Numbered from the stretch's first letter, positions 1 through 9,618 are shown. The stretch: 64,000 nucleotides of DNA from Pseudomonas kilonensis (GCF_001269885.1 NZ_LHVH01000035.1:434001-498000), one strand, 5' to 3'. Program-made: numbers and translations. The notes: generated by a model not told the origin, from the sequence alone.

Positions 1-672
1 GTACGCGGCCTGTATCACTACCTCAATCGCGAAGGCCTGTGCGATCACGACCCGGCCACCGGCCTGGCGCCGCCCAAGGGCGAACGCCGATTGCCGAAGA
101 CTCTCGACACCGATCGCGCCCTGCAATTGCTTGAAGGTGCCGTCGAGGATGACTTCCTGGCACGGCGCGACCAGGCGATTCTCGAGCTGTTCTATTCTTC
201 CGGCCTGCGGCTTTCAGAGCTGACGGGGCTTAACCTGGATCAACTGGACCTGGCCGATGGCATGGTCCAGGTGCTCGGCAAGGGCAGCAAGACACGCCTG
301 TTGCCCGTTGGCCGCAAGGCCCGTGAAGCCCTGGAGCAATGGCTGGCGCTGCGGGCGCTGACCAACCCTGCCGACGACGCGGTCTTCGTCAGCCAACAGG
401 GGCGACGTCTCGGCCCGCGGGCGATTCAGTTGCGGGTCAAAGCTGCCGGCGAACGGGAGCTGGGACAGAACCTGCACCCGCACATGCTCCGGCACTCCTT
501 CGCCAGCCATCTGCTGGAGTCCTCCCAGGACCTGCGCGCCGTTCAAGAGCTGCTGGGGCACTCGGACATCAAGACCACACAGATCTACACCCACCTGGAT
601 TTCCAGCACCTGGCAACGGTCTATGACAGTGCCCACCCCAGGGCCAAACGCATCAAGGGCGACGAATCATGA
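1..672 (+). CDS. xerC: Tyrosine recombinase XerC (5' end outside window)
   Basis: This is the C-terminal 223 codons of a XerC-type tyrosine recombinase; the frame is open from base 1, so about 75 N-terminal residues lie upstream. XerC and XerD resolve chromosome dimers at dif during division. The catalytic domain shows the Arg in SSGLRLSEL, the Lys in the beta-hairpin GKGSKTRLL, the H-x-x-R box HMLRHSF, the second His in LLGHSD and the nucleophilic Tyr in QIYTH. It ends in an ATGA overlap with the HAD hydrolase gene, so the two are translationally coupled. This pair also adjoins in other Pseudomonas genomes. Confidence 0.95.
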   Translation, partial: VRGLYHYLNREGLCDHDPATGLAPPKGERRLPKTLDTDRALQLLEGAVEDDFLARRDQAILELFYSSGLRLSELTGLNLDQLDLADGMVQVLGKGSKTRLLPVGRKAREALEQWLALRALTNPADDAVFVSQQGRRLGPRAIQLRVKAAGERELGQNLHPHMLRHSFASHLLESSQDLRAVQELLGHSDIKTTQIYTHLDFQHLATVYDSAHPRAKRIKGDES

Positions 673-1373
673 CCATCGAGCTGATCACTTTCGACCTGGA
701 CGACACCCTGTGGGACACCGCCCCGGTGATCGCCAGCGCCGAAGCCATACTCCGCCAATGGCTCACCGACAACGCACCAAACCTGGGCGGCGTGCCGGTG
801 GAGCATCTTTTTTCGATTCGCGAGCAGGTGTTGCGCGAAGAGCCCGGCCTGAAGCATCGCATCAGTGCGTTGCGCCGGCGGGTGCTGTTCCGTGCCTTGC
901 AGGAAGCCGGCTACGATCAGTGGCAAGCGTCTGAGCTGGCGGACCAAGCCTTCGAGACGTTCCTGCACGCCCGCCATCAACTCGAAGTCTTTCCCGAGGT
1001 GCAGCCCACCCTGGAGATCCTGGCCAACCATTTCGCCCTCGGTGTGGTCACCAATGGCAACGCCGACGTGCGGCGCCTGGGGTTGGCGGACTATTTCAAG
1101 TTCGCCTTGTGCGCCGAAGACATCGGCATCGCCAAGCCTGACGCCCGGCTGTTCCACGAAGCCCTGCAACGCGGCGGCGCCACGGCGCAAACCGCCGTGC
1201 ACATTGGCGATCACCCGGGCGACGACATCGCCGGCGCCCAACAGGCCGGCCTGCGCGCCGTATGGTTCAACCCGGCAGGCAAACCCTGGAATGCCGACCA
1301 CGCGCCGGATGCAGAAATCCGCAGCCTCACCGAACTGCCGGGGTTATTGGCAGGGTGGCATCGCCAGCACTGA
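669..1373 (+). CDS. HAD-family hydrolase (YigB-like phosphatase)
   Basis: A 234-residue haloacid dehalogenase-superfamily phosphatase. Motif [11 protein letters not shown] at about residues 8-17 carries the nucleophilic Asp; motif II is VVTNGN, motif III the Lys of IAKPDARLF, and motif IV the acidic pair in GDHPGDD. The helical cap between motifs I and II fits a subclass I enzyme such as E. coli YigB, which also follows xerC there and can hydrolyse FMN. The substrate here is not shown by the sequence. The start codon overlaps the xerC stop (ATGA). Confidence 0.88.
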   Translation: MTIELITFDLDDTLWDTAPVIASAEAILRQWLTDNAPNLGGVPVEHLFSIREQVLREEPGLKHRISALRRRVLFRALQEAGYDQWQASELADQAFETFLHARHQLEVFPEVQPTLEILANHFALGVVTNGNADVRRLGLADYFKFALCAEDIGIAKPDARLFHEALQRGGATAQTAVHIGDHPGDDIAGAQQAGLRAVWFNPAGKPWNADHAPDAEIRSLTELPGLLAGWHRQH

Positions 1374-1400
1374 ACCCCCGCCCTGTAGCCCTACAACCTC

Positions 1401-1489
1401 TGTGGGAGCGGGCTTGCCCGCGAAGGCGGCGGCACCCCAACATCAATGCCACAGACCCACCGCTATCGCGAGCAAGCTCGCTCCCACAG
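1401..1489. repeat. REP doublet (REPIN-like), family A
   Basis: Two inverted copies of the Pseudomonas REP core (tgtgggagcg...cttgcccgcg and cgcgagcaagctcgctccca) face each other around a variable centre. The arms differ slightly (gggcttgcccgcg against cgagcttgctcgcg). It lies between the convergent HAD gene and sutA. Confidence 0.85.
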
Positions 1490-1513
1490 GTCCGAGACTT
1501 TATCTGGCTCATG

Positions 1514-1542
1514 AAAAAGCCCGCAGCGACGGCGGGCTTTTT
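1514..1542 (-). terminator. Rho-independent terminator after sutA
   Basis: An inverted repeat, aaaaagcccgc / gcgggcttttt, with a 7-base loop. Because it has A and T tracts on both sides it can serve sutA (minus strand, 22 bp away) and possibly the convergent HAD gene. Confidence 0.85.
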
Positions 1543-1564
1543 CAGCAAGCAATGAAGCCGATAC

Positions 1565-1888
1565 TCAGATAGGGCGGCTGCCGTACTTGTTGTCAGGCTT
1601 CTTGGGCGGATCAGCGACCACGTTGGCCTCCACTTCCTGCACCTTACCGCCCCTGGCCAGGAACTCCTCCATGGCCTTGGCGAGCGCATCACGCTCCTTG
1701 TTCTTGGCCTCTACACTCGGCAACTCGTCAACCGACACGGCTGCCTTGGCCTTGCCTTTGGCGGTAGGTGCCGGAACATCGGCCCCATCGTCGTCGGCAA
1801 CGTCTTCCGCTGCCGCTTCAAGGCCTTCTTCGGTCTCGTCTTCGTCGCCTACTTCGAGGTCGTCGTTTTCCAGATCATCGTCGCTCAT
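1565..1888 (-). CDS. sutA: Transcriptional regulator SutA (RNA polymerase-associated)
   Basis: A 107-residue protein with a very acidic, disordered N-terminal half (DDD/EED runs over residues 1-45), a short helical segment (about 55-80, KERDALAKAMEEFLARGGKV) and a basic tail ending KKPDNKYGSRPI. This matches SutA, described in P. aeruginosa as a small acidic factor that binds RNA polymerase and raises expression of housekeeping and ribosomal genes in slow growth. The neighbours (HAD gene and xerC on one side, YjbQ and amtB on the other) also match the PAO1 locus. GAGG six bases before the ATG supports the start. Confidence 0.9.
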   Translation of the reverse strand: MSDDDLENDDLEVGDEDETEEGLEAAAEDVADDDGADVPAPTAKGKAKAAVSVDELPSVEAKNKERDALAKAMEEFLARGGKVQEVEANVVADPPKKPDNKYGSRPI

Positions 1889-1990
1889 GTTCTACCTCAT
1901 GACTTGCGAAAAGCAGATTAGTTATAGCCCAGCTTCGCCATCTGTTCGAAGGCTGCCAGAAAAAATTCAATATCCGCCGGCAATCAGCGG

Positions 1991-2416
1991 TTATGCCCCT
2001 TCACCGTACAAGGTGACGAGGACTTTACGAGCACCACCGTGATCGCGGTGCTCGCCCAGATAAACACCTTGCCAGGTACCCAATGCCAGCCGTCCTGCCG
2101 TGACCGGCAGGCTGACCTGGCAACCGAGCACACTGGCCTTGAAGTGCGCCGGGAGGTCGTCCAAGCCTTCGTCGTTGTGCTCATAGTCGGCGGTTCCTTG
2201 TGGGATCAGCCGATTGAAAAATCGTTCGAAGTCTCGACGTACCGCCGGATCGGCGTTCTCGTTGATGCTCAACGAAGCCGAGGTATGCTGCAGCCACAGA
2301 TGCAACAGACCGACACGACACGCCTGGAGTTCAGGCAGGCCGGCAAGCAACTCGTCCGTCACCAGATGAAAGCCCCGGGGCCTTGCCTGCAGGGTTATCA
2401 GCGTCTGTTGCCACAT
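1991..2416 (-). CDS. YjbQ family protein (UPF0047, secondary thiamine-phosphate synthase-like)
   Basis: A 141-residue UPF0047/YjbQ protein. The family signature is clear: LHLWLQHTSASLSINENAD, HNDEGLDDLPAH and GTWQGVYLGEHRDHGG. E. coli YjbQ has weak thiamine-phosphate synthase activity; the true role is unsettled. The frame is open 27 bases further upstream, but the start at 2416 (MWQQTLI) has GGAG at a normal distance and matches the family N-terminus. It is a single gene on the minus strand, downstream of amtB. Confidence 0.88.
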   Translation of the reverse strand: MWQQTLITLQARPRGFHLVTDELLAGLPELQACRVGLLHLWLQHTSASLSINENADPAVRRDFERFFNRLIPQGTADYEHNDEGLDDLPAHFKASVLGCQVSLPVTAGRLALGTWQGVYLGEHRDHGGARKVLVTLYGEGA

Positions 2417-2586
2417 ACAGATCTCCACACGTTCGGCGCGCATTCTAGCGCGCTCAGGGAAAAAACAAAGGGCCTAATATTCTTGCTTCGGTGTAAGCCT
2501 TTGGCGGTATAAAACCCCATGTCGCATCCACAACAAAAGGCGTCGGAAAAACCACTGCACCTTGTGAGCAATGACAAATTCCAGGC

Positions 2587-2617
2587 AAAAAAATGCCCGG
2601 CGAACCGGGCATTTTTT
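2587..2617 (-). terminator. Rho-independent terminator after amtB
   Basis: aatgcccgg and ccgggcatt arms around a short loop, followed on the minus strand by a T run. It starts 11 bp after the amtB stop and closes the glnK-amtB operon. Confidence 0.9.
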
Positions 2618-2628
2618 ATTGCGCGTGC

Positions 2629-3963
2629 TTACAGGTTGTAACCACGCTCGTTGTGCTGGGCCAGGTCCAGGCCCACGGCTTCTTCTTCCTCGGTGACACG
2701 CAGACCCATGACGGCGTCCAGAACCTTGAGGATGATGAAGGTGACGATCGCGGTGTAGACCACCGTGAACGCCACGCCTTTGAACTGAATCCACACTTGC
2801 GCGCCGATATCGGTCACGGTGCCGAAGCCACCCAGTGCCGGAGCTGCGAACACACCGGTCAGGATCGCGCCGAGGATACCGCCGATGCCGTGTACGCCGA
2901 AGGCATCCAGGGAGTCGTCATAACCGAGTTTGCGCTTGAGGGTGGTGGCGCAGAAGAAGCACACCACGCCCGCCGCCAGGCCGATGACCAGGGCGCCCAT
3001 CGGGCCCACGGTGCCGGCAGCCGGGGTGATTGCAACCAGACCGGCGACCACACCCGAGGCAATGCCCAGTGCGCTTGGCTTGCCGTGGGTGATCCACTCG
3101 GCAAACATCCAGCCCAGCGCCGCCGCGGCGGTCGCGATCTGGGTCACCAGCATCGCCATGCCGGCGGTGCCGTTGGCGGCGACAGCGGAACCGGCGTTGA
3201 AGCCGAACCAGCCGACCCACAGCATGGCCGCGCCCATCAGGGTGTAACCCAGGTTATGCGGCGCCATTGGCGTGGTCGGGAAGCCTTTGCGCTTGCCCAA
3301 TACCAGGCACGCCACCAGGCCCGCGATACCGGCGTTGATGTGCACCACGGTGCCGCCGGCGAAGTCCAGCACGCCCCAGTCCCACAGCAGGCCACCGTTG
3401 CCGGACCAGACCATATGGGCAATCGGTGCATACACCAGGGTGAACCACACGCCCATGAAGATCAGCATGGCGGAGAACTTCATCCGCTCGGCAAATGCGC
3501 CGACGATCAGGGCCGGGGTGATGATGGCGAAGGTCATCTGGAAGGTGATGAACACCGCTTCAGGGAACAGCGCCGCCGGGCCGGTCAGGCTGGCTGGCGT
3601 GACGCCCGCCAAGAAGGCTTTGCCGAAACCGCCGATGAAGGAATTGAAGTTGACGACGCCCTGCTCCATGCCGGTGGTGTCGAACGCAATGCTGTAGCCA
3701 TAGATGACCCACAGGACGCTGATCAGACCGGTAATGGCAAAGCACTGCATCATCACGGAAAGAAGGTTTTTCGACCGAACCATGCCGCCGTAGAACAGCG
3801 CCAGGCCAGGAATGGTCATGAACAGTACAAGAATCGTTGCCGTGAGCATCCAGGCGGTGTCGCCGGAGTTCAGGACTGGGGCTGCCGCTTCTTCTGCCAT
3901 GGCCAGGCCAGGCATTGCGAAGGACAACAGGGCTCCTAGCCCTGCGAATTTACGCAGAGTCAT
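2629..3963 (-). CDS. amtB: Ammonium transporter AmtB
   Basis: A 444-residue Amt/Rh-family channel of the inner membrane that takes up ammonium under nitrogen limitation. A signal peptide (about residues 1-23, ending AMAEE) is followed by eleven membrane segments. Family signatures are present: FYGGMVRSKN in the first helices, WDWGVLDFAGGTVVHI with the first pore His, and DAFGVHGIGG with the second pore His. The C-terminal tail VTEEEEAVGLDLAQHNERGYNL is the segment that contacts GlnK. It lies 33 bp downstream of glnK in the same direction, the usual glnK-amtB operon. Confidence 0.96.
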   Translation of the reverse strand: MTLRKFAGLGALLSFAMPGLAMAEEAAAPVLNSGDTAWMLTATILVLFMTIPGLALFYGGMVRSKNLLSVMMQCFAITGLISVLWVIYGYSIAFDTTGMEQGVVNFNSFIGGFGKAFLAGVTPASLTGPAALFPEAVFITFQMTFAIITPALIVGAFAERMKFSAMLIFMGVWFTLVYAPIAHMVWSGNGGLLWDWGVLDFAGGTVVHINAGIAGLVACLVLGKRKGFPTTPMAPHNLGYTLMGAAMLWVGWFGFNAGSAVAANGTAGMAMLVTQIATAAAALGWMFAEWITHGKPSALGIASGVVAGLVAITPAAGTVGPMGALVIGLAAGVVCFFCATTLKRKLGYDDSLDAFGVHGIGGILGAILTGVFAAPALGGFGTVTDIGAQVWIQFKGVAFTVVYTAIVTFIILKVLDAVMGLRVTEEEEAVGLDLAQHNERGYNL

Positions 3964-3996
3964 ATTGTTTTCTCCTGGGGCGTTGGGTTTGGCGGC

Positions 3997-4659
<663 letters not shown>

Positions 4660-4694
4660 TCATGCGCGAAAAGCGTGCATCCCTTGCTTGCGAA

Positions 4695-4721
4695 TTGACT
4701 ATAGACACTGCGTGATACACT
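4695..4721 (+). promoter_or_regulatory. Putative sigma-70 promoter of ubiK
   Basis: TTGACT and an extended -10, TGATACACT, are separated by a short 15-bp spacer, 30 bp before the ubiK start. The rest of 4336-4750 holds only the glnK promoter candidate on the other strand; I see no gene in it. Confidence 0.4.
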
Positions 4722-4750
4722 GCCCGCCATTGTTTCCAGGACACCTGCAC

Positions 4751-5011
4751 ATGCTTGCGCCCAAAGACCTCCTCGACGCCCTGAGCGGCCACGCCTCCCG
4801 TATCTTGAGCGGTGACACGCCGCTGCCCAAAAGCGAAATCGAAAGCCAGTTCAAAGCCCTGCTGCAAAGCGGCTTCAGCAAGCTGGACCTGGTAAGCCGG
4901 GAAGAATTCGACAGTCAGATGGTCGTGCTGGCCCGGACCCGGGCGCGGCTTGAAAGCCTGGAGGCCAAGGTTGCCGAGCTGGAAGCGCGACTGGCTCCGG
5001 CCCAGCAATAA
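4751..5011 (+). CDS. ubiK: Ubiquinone biosynthesis accessory factor UbiK (BMFP family)
   Basis: An 86-residue protein of the BMFP/UbiK family. The N-terminal part (LAPKDLLDALSGHASRIL) is an amphipathic helix for membrane contact and the C-terminal part (about 50-82, LARTRARLESLEAKVAELEARL) a coiled coil that makes trimers. UbiK binds UbiJ and supports aerobic ubiquinone synthesis in E. coli. The in-frame open region extends far upstream, but the ATG at 4751 matches the family start. The position between glnK and comM is that of the PAO1 homologue. Confidence 0.85.
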   Translation: MLAPKDLLDALSGHASRILSGDTPLPKSEIESQFKALLQSGFSKLDLVSREEFDSQMVVLARTRARLESLEAKVAELEARLAPAQQ

Positions 5012-5029
5012 GCAACCCCTGCGGGCCAC

Positions 5030-6301
5030 TCAACCACTCGCAGCGTGTTGAGACGGGGCCAGTGCCAGCGGCAGCTCCAGGATAAACACCGCGCCCCTGC
5101 CCGGCCCGGCGCTCTGCACGGTCAGATCGCCGCCCATCTCGTGCGCAGCCAGGATGCAGCTGTGCAGGCCAAAGCCGTGACCGTCGACACGCGTGGTGAA
5201 GCCGTGCTCGAACACCCGCGCAAGATTGTCCTGCGAAATCCCCTCGCCATTGTCCTCGATCTCGACCCGCACGCGCTCATCGTCAATGGTCTTCAGGCGC
5301 AGGATGATCTGCGGCGGCCGGTTCGTACCCGCGTCCAGCGCCTGCTTGGCGTTGTTGATCAGATTGACCAGGATCTGCAGCACTCGGTGCTTGTCCAGCG
5401 GCATTTGCGGGATATCACTGAATTCCTTGATCAGCGTGATGTGGTGGCGGGCCAGGGACACATCACAAATGCGCACGACATCCTCGACCAGCTCTCGCAA
5501 CGAGCCCGGCTCCAGCACGCTGGCGTTGCCGGCGTAGGATTGCTGGGTGGCGACGATTTCCTTGATGTGGTCGATTCGGCGGGTCAACTGCGCCAACTCG
5601 GCGATCATGCCCTGCTGCTCGACGGCCAGCGCGTCGGCCAGCTTGTCGAGATAGTCGGGTAGCGCGCGCCCTTTCGGATCGCTGCTGATGAAGTCACCAA
5701 GATCATCGGGATGCTCCTTCATCAACTGAGCGACCTTGGCCACCCCTGGCCCCTTGGACGTATGCACCTTCTCGTAGAGGACCTGGGCTGACACATTCAC
5801 GCTATTGAGCACATTGCCCACGTTGTGCAGCACATTGGTGGCGATCTCCGCCATGCCGGCCCGGCGCGCGGTGGTGACCAGTTCGGCCTGTGCCTCGCGC
5901 AACTCGTCGTTGACCTTGGCCAATTGCTGCGGACTGGGGATCTTCAGGGCCGCCGGCACCAGCCGGACCAGCAGGATGGCGGTAATCACCGAGGCAATCG
6001 CGGTGATCACCTTGACCAGCGCCATCAGCCAGTAATAGGGCTGCCAGATGGTCAGGATCTCCATCACATGGCTGGTCCCGCAGGCCAGGATAAACACGCC
6101 AAAGGCCGCGAGCATCCAGTCAAACGGCACGTCCTTGCGCTTGTGGATAAAGTACAGGAGGGTGAAGGGGATGGTGACGTAGGACAGGGCGATCAAGCCA
6201 TCGGCGATCACATTGGTCCACAGCAGATCCGGACGCCACATGTAGCAATGCCCGTGGGGCATGAAGCGCTTGTCGGTTAACAGCGCCAGCAGATCGTTCA
6301 T
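5030..6301 (-). CDS. Sensor histidine kinase with ethylene-receptor-like membrane domain
   Basis: A 423-residue membrane histidine kinase. Three membrane helices (about residues 28-50, 62-82, 90-115) form a domain resembling the ethylene-binding domain of plant ETR1. Taking ETR1 from memory, its ligand/copper residues D25, Y32, I35, P36, I62, C65 and H69 all have counterparts here at a constant offset (D34, Y41, I44, P45, I71, C74, H78). The third helix also matches (KVITAI...LLVRLVP). A short linker leads to the H-box with His159 (NVLHNVGNVLNSV), then HATPase_c N, G1 and G2 boxes (NLINNAKQAL, DNGEGI, GHGFGLHS). There is no GAF, PAS or receiver domain, and no response regulator nearby. ATG 6301 has GAGGA seven bases upstream; GTG 6307 is the alternative. 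The gene is absent at this place in PAO1, as I recall. Ethylene binding is inferred. Confidence 0.85.
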   Translation of the reverse strand: MNDLLALLTDKRFMPHGHCYMWRPDLLWTNVIADGLIALSYVTIPFTLLYFIHKRKDVPFDWMLAAFGVFILACGTSHVMEILTIWQPYYWLMALVKVITAIASVITAILLVRLVPAALKIPSPQQLAKVNDELREAQAELVTTARRAGMAEIATNVLHNVGNVLNSVNVSAQVLYEKVHTSKGPGVAKVAQLMKEHPDDLGDFISSDPKGRALPDYLDKLADALAVEQQGMIAELAQLTRRIDHIKEIVATQQSYAGNASVLEPGSLRELVEDVVRICDVSLARHHITLIKEFSDIPQMPLDKHRVLQILVNLINNAKQALDAGTNRPPQIILRLKTIDDERVRVEIEDNGEGISQDNLARVFEHGFTTRVDGHGFGLHSCILAAHEMGGDLTVQSAGPGRGAVFILELPLALAPSQHAASG

Positions 6302-6567
6302 GGCCACTTCCTCGTTGTGCCGTTGATACCGCCAAGTGCCGACTGGGCAAATCGCAGTCTAGCAGAGGGTCCTTCCCGGGCATTTTGCGTGGCCAGGTGA
6401 GGCGGTGGTATCGGCTACCGCATCCCGCTTGCCGCCCCTTGGCTGTCACTTGCCCTCGAAACATCCTGCCAAATTTTCCCCCATCAATTTCCGCGCCCAA
6501 GTTCGTCCCCACGACTAACCTTCCAGAGCCGCAGGACGCGGCGCCCTATTCACTCAAGGAATGATTC

Positions 6568-8061
6568 ATGTCGCTTGCCATCGTCCACAGCCGCGCCCAA
6601 GTAGGTGTCGAGGCTCCTGCTGTTACCGTTGAAGTCCACCTGGCCAATGGCTTGCCGTCGCTGACGATGGTTGGCCTGCCGGAGGCGGCGGTGAAGGAAA
6701 GCAAGGATCGGGTGCGCAGCGCGATCATCAATTCGGGGCTGAACTTCCCGGCACGACGCATCACCCTGAACCTGGCGCCGGCAGACCTGCCAAAGGACGG
6801 CGGACGCTTCGACCTGGCCATCGCCCTGGGGATCCTGTCGGCCAGCGTGCAGGTGCCAACGCTGACGCTGGACGACGTGGAATGCCTTGGTGAACTGGCC
6901 TTGTCCGGCGCGGTACGACCGGTGCGCGGGGTATTGCCCGCGGCGCTGGCGGCGCGCAAGGCCGGGCGCATGCTGGTGGTGCCGCGGGCCAATGCCGAGG
7001 AGGCCTGCCTGGCCTCGGGGCTGAAGGTGATCGCCGTGGACCATCTGCTCGAAGCGGTGGCGCATTTCAACGGCCACACGCCGGTAGAGCCGTTCGTTTC
7101 CAATGGACTGCTCTCGGCCAGCAAGCCCTACCCCGACCTGAATGAAGTACAAGGCCAGGCCGGGGCCAAGCGGGCCTTGCTGATTGCCGCCGCGGGGGCT
7201 CATAACCTGCTGTTCAGTGGGCCACCGGGCACCGGCAAGACCCTGCTGGCGAGCCGTTTGCCAGGGCTGTTGCCACCGTTGGCCGAAAGCGAAGCCCTGG
7301 AGGTCGCGGCCATCCAGTCGGTGGCCAGTTGCATACCGTTGAGCCACTGGCCGCAACGCCCGTTTCGCCAACCACACCACTCGGCTTCCGGCCCGGCGCT
7401 GGTGGGTGGCGGGTCAAAGCCGCAGCCAGGGGAGATCACCCTCGCCCACCATGGCGTGCTGTTTCTGGATGAGCTGCCGGAATTTGACCGCAGGGTACTG
7501 GAGGTCTTGAGAGAGCCGCTGGAGTCTGGACACATCGTGGTGTCTCGCGCCCGTGACCGAGTACGCTTCCCGGCGCGTTTCCAGTTGGTGGCGGCAATGA
7601 ATCCTTGCCCCTGTGGATATCTTGGCGAGCCCAGCGGACGCTGCTGCTGTACACCGGACATGGTGCAGCGCTACCGCAACAAACTCTCCGGACCGCTGCT
7701 GGACCGCATCGACCTGCACCTGACCGTCGCCCGGGAAGCCACGGCGTTGAACCCCAAGCGCGAATCCGGAGACGATACCGCCACGGTCGCCGAGCAGGTG
7801 GCCGAGGCCCGGGAGCGTCAGCACAAGCGCCAGGGCTGCGCCAACGCCTTCCTCGATCTGCCGGGGTTGCGTCAGCATTGCAAGTTATCCACAACCGATG
7901 AAACCTGGCTGGAAACCGCCTGCGAACGGCTGACCCTGTCGTTGCGTGCCGCCCACCGCTTGCTCAAGGTCGCCCGGACGCTGGCGGACCTGGAGCAAGC
8001 GGGGTGTATCCGCCGCGAGCATCTGGCCGAAGCATTGCAGTATCGGCCGACTAACCCCTGA
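6568..8061 (+). CDS. comM: ComM/YifB family Mg-chelatase-like AAA+ ATPase
   Basis: A 497-residue YifB/ComM protein. The N-terminal ChlI-like domain (about 1-180) has the Lon-protease-like fold pattern LPSLTMVGLPEAAVKESKDRV. It is followed by an AAA+ module with Walker A GPPGTGKT, Walker B LFLDELPEF and arginine-finger region DRVRFPARF, and a four-cysteine cluster (CPCGYLGEPSGRCCC). ComM is a hexameric helicase that promotes branch migration when transformed DNA is integrated in naturally competent bacteria. Standard length and start, with AAGGA at eight bases. The 266 bp before it (6302-6567) show no gene. Confidence 0.93.
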   Translation: MSLAIVHSRAQVGVEAPAVTVEVHLANGLPSLTMVGLPEAAVKESKDRVRSAIINSGLNFPARRITLNLAPADLPKDGGRFDLAIALGILSASVQVPTLTLDDVECLGELALSGAVRPVRGVLPAALAARKAGRMLVVPRANAEEACLASGLKVIAVDHLLEAVAHFNGHTPVEPFVSNGLLSASKPYPDLNEVQGQAGAKRALLIAAAGAHNLLFSGPPGTGKTLLASRLPGLLPPLAESEALEVAAIQSVASCIPLSHWPQRPFRQPHHSASGPALVGGGSKPQPGEITLAHHGVLFLDELPEFDRRVLEVLREPLESGHIVVSRARDRVRFPARFQLVAAMNPCPCGYLGEPSGRCCCTPDMVQRYRNKLSGPLLDRIDLHLTVAREATALNPKRESGDDTATVAEQVAEARERQHKRQGCANAFLDLPGLRQHCKLSTTDETWLETACERLTLSLRAAHRLLKVARTLADLEQAGCIRREHLAEALQYRPTNP

Positions 8062-8067
8062 ACCGCC

Positions 8068-9282
8068 TTATGGTTTGCTCAGGTCCACCAACGGTGTTTC
8101 CCGGACTTCGGTTTTCTGACCGTTCTGGATGGCGTCGATGCGCTTGAGCGCCTTATCCACTGCGCCCTTGTCCGCCAACAGGCTGTAGTGGATCTGGAAC
8201 TGCTTGTGCTCTTTCGGCGCGATGGTAGGAACCAGACCCAGGGGGCGCTGATACCGGCGGTTATAGGAAAAACTGGTGCCTGGCTCCAGCCCGGTCACGT
8301 AGCCCTGGCCCTGGGTATCGGTGTTTTTCCACAGGGAGAACACCGGAAGCGTGCTGGTGTTGAAGCCCACAGACACACCGAGGCTACCGGCCTTGTTGTG
8401 CAGCACGGTGAGTGTGTCGCCCTTGGCGTCAGCGTATGGCACGACGTTGTAGACGGTTTCGTCGTAATCCTTGGTCGGGCCCCGGTAGGTTTGCCAATCG
8501 GACAAATCGCCCTTGGCCTTGTCGTTGAACGGCGAAACCTGCTTGACCGGTGCCACGAAACGGGCGCCCTGCTCCAGGAACGGCGTACTGAAGTTGCTGT
8601 GGTAGAGCGCTTGGTATTCCTTCGGATAATCGCCGTTGTTGGTCAGCGTATCGCTGAGCGCGAACGTCACGCTGCCGGGTTCGGTGACCAGTTCGGTCTG
8701 CACCGAGAAATCGACCTTCTTGAACGCCTGCTCCTTCAACTCGCCCCGCAGGGTGATGGCGTAGGGCGGCTTTTCGTCGATGTGCAAGGTGACTTTGTTG
8801 GCAGGAATATTGGCGGCGCGACCATGCAGGGTCAGCAGCTCACCGTTGTCCATGCCGGGATGGCCGACCCACTCGTAGCCGCAACGGGTGACCAGCTCAT
8901 TGAAACCTTCGAGCCAGCCCAACCCACCTCGGCCGTTGAGTTCGATGAACGCCGGATTGACCACTTCCTTGACGGGCGAATCCCAACCCATGCGCACCTT
9001 CCCGACCGAAGCCTGCAGCACGTTCATGCCACGGGTCGGGACGACCGAAAGTTTCAGGGTGCCATTGTCGATGTCGACGATGCTGACGCCTTCCTGCCGG
9101 CCGCCGTGCAGGGTGCGCATCGTCACGGAAAAGGGCTTGTCGGTTTTCACCCCGAGTTGCTGGCTGGTGATTTGCCAGGGTTGGGCGGCTTTATCCGTAT
9201 CCAGCAGGACGTAATCCCAAGCCATCGCCTGGGAGGCAGCGCCCAAGGCGCCAAGGGTAACGAGGAGTTTGAGCGGAGTCAT
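8068..9282 (-). CDS. Secreted DUF4432 family protein (aldose-1-epimerase-like fold)
   Basis: A 404-residue protein with a Sec signal peptide (about 1-21, ALGAASQAMA then WDYV) and a galactose-mutarotase-type beta-sandwich. The pattern LSVVPTRGMNVLQA, a GLGWLEGFNELVTRCGY segment, LHGRAANIPA and the late FSYNRRYQRPLG fit DUF4432. Members are thought to act on carbohydrates, but I cannot name a substrate. The periplasmic location is inferred from the leader. ATG 9282 has AAGG eight bases upstream; a GTG two codons earlier is less likely. It stands alone, convergent with comM seven bp away. Confidence 0.78.
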   Translation of the reverse strand: MTPLKLLVTLGALGAASQAMAWDYVLLDTDKAAQPWQITSQQLGVKTDKPFSVTMRTLHGGRQEGVSIVDIDNGTLKLSVVPTRGMNVLQASVGKVRMGWDSPVKEVVNPAFIELNGRGGLGWLEGFNELVTRCGYEWVGHPGMDNGELLTLHGRAANIPANKVTLHIDEKPPYAITLRGELKEQAFKKVDFSVQTELVTEPGSVTFALSDTLTNNGDYPKEYQALYHSNFSTPFLEQGARFVAPVKQVSPFNDKAKGDLSDWQTYRGPTKDYDETVYNVVPYADAKGDTLTVLHNKAGSLGVSVGFNTSTLPVFSLWKNTDTQGQGYVTGLEPGTSFSYNRRYQRPLGLVPTIAPKEHKQFQIHYSLLADKGAVDKALKRIDAIQNGQKTEVRETPLVDLSKP

Positions 9283-9394
9283 GGTCACGACCTTTTATTG
9301 GAGTTGTGCGGTTTTTATAGACTTGAAGAAACGTTTCAGCAAGCTTAAAAACAGCAATATCCTTAAAAAGGGAGATTCACAAGAATGGGGCTTT

Positions 9395-9483
9395 TGTGGG
9401 AGCGGGCTTGCTCGCGAAAGCGGTGGGTCAGTGAGCAGAGATGTGGCTGGAGAGCCGCCTTCGCGAGCAAGCCCGCCCCCACA
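9395..9483. repeat. REP doublet, family A
   Basis: Inverted REP cores (tgtgggagcgggcttgctcg and its complement, the right arm with ccgccccca in place of ccgctccca). It is the first of two doublets filling most of the 370-bp gap 9283-9652. Confidence 0.85.
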
Positions 9484-9528
9484 CTGATTCCGGGCGGACG
9501 CCAGGAGCGGGATCACCGCAAATTCCCT

Positions 9529-9618
9529 TGTGGGAGCGAGCTCGCTCGCGATAGCGGTGGGTCAGATTGAGATGATGTTGGCTGGGCAGCCGTCATCGCG
9601 AGCAAGCTCGCTCCCACA
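9529..9618. repeat. REP doublet, family A
   Basis: Inverted cores tgtgggagcgagctcgctcg and cgcgagcaagctcgctccca, 45 bp after the previous doublet and just downstream of the chemoreceptor gene on the opposite strand. Confidence 0.85.

Noticed and set aside
2593-3939. 448-codon open frame opposite amtB
   Set aside because: His/Gly-rich shadow of amtB; no recognisable domain.
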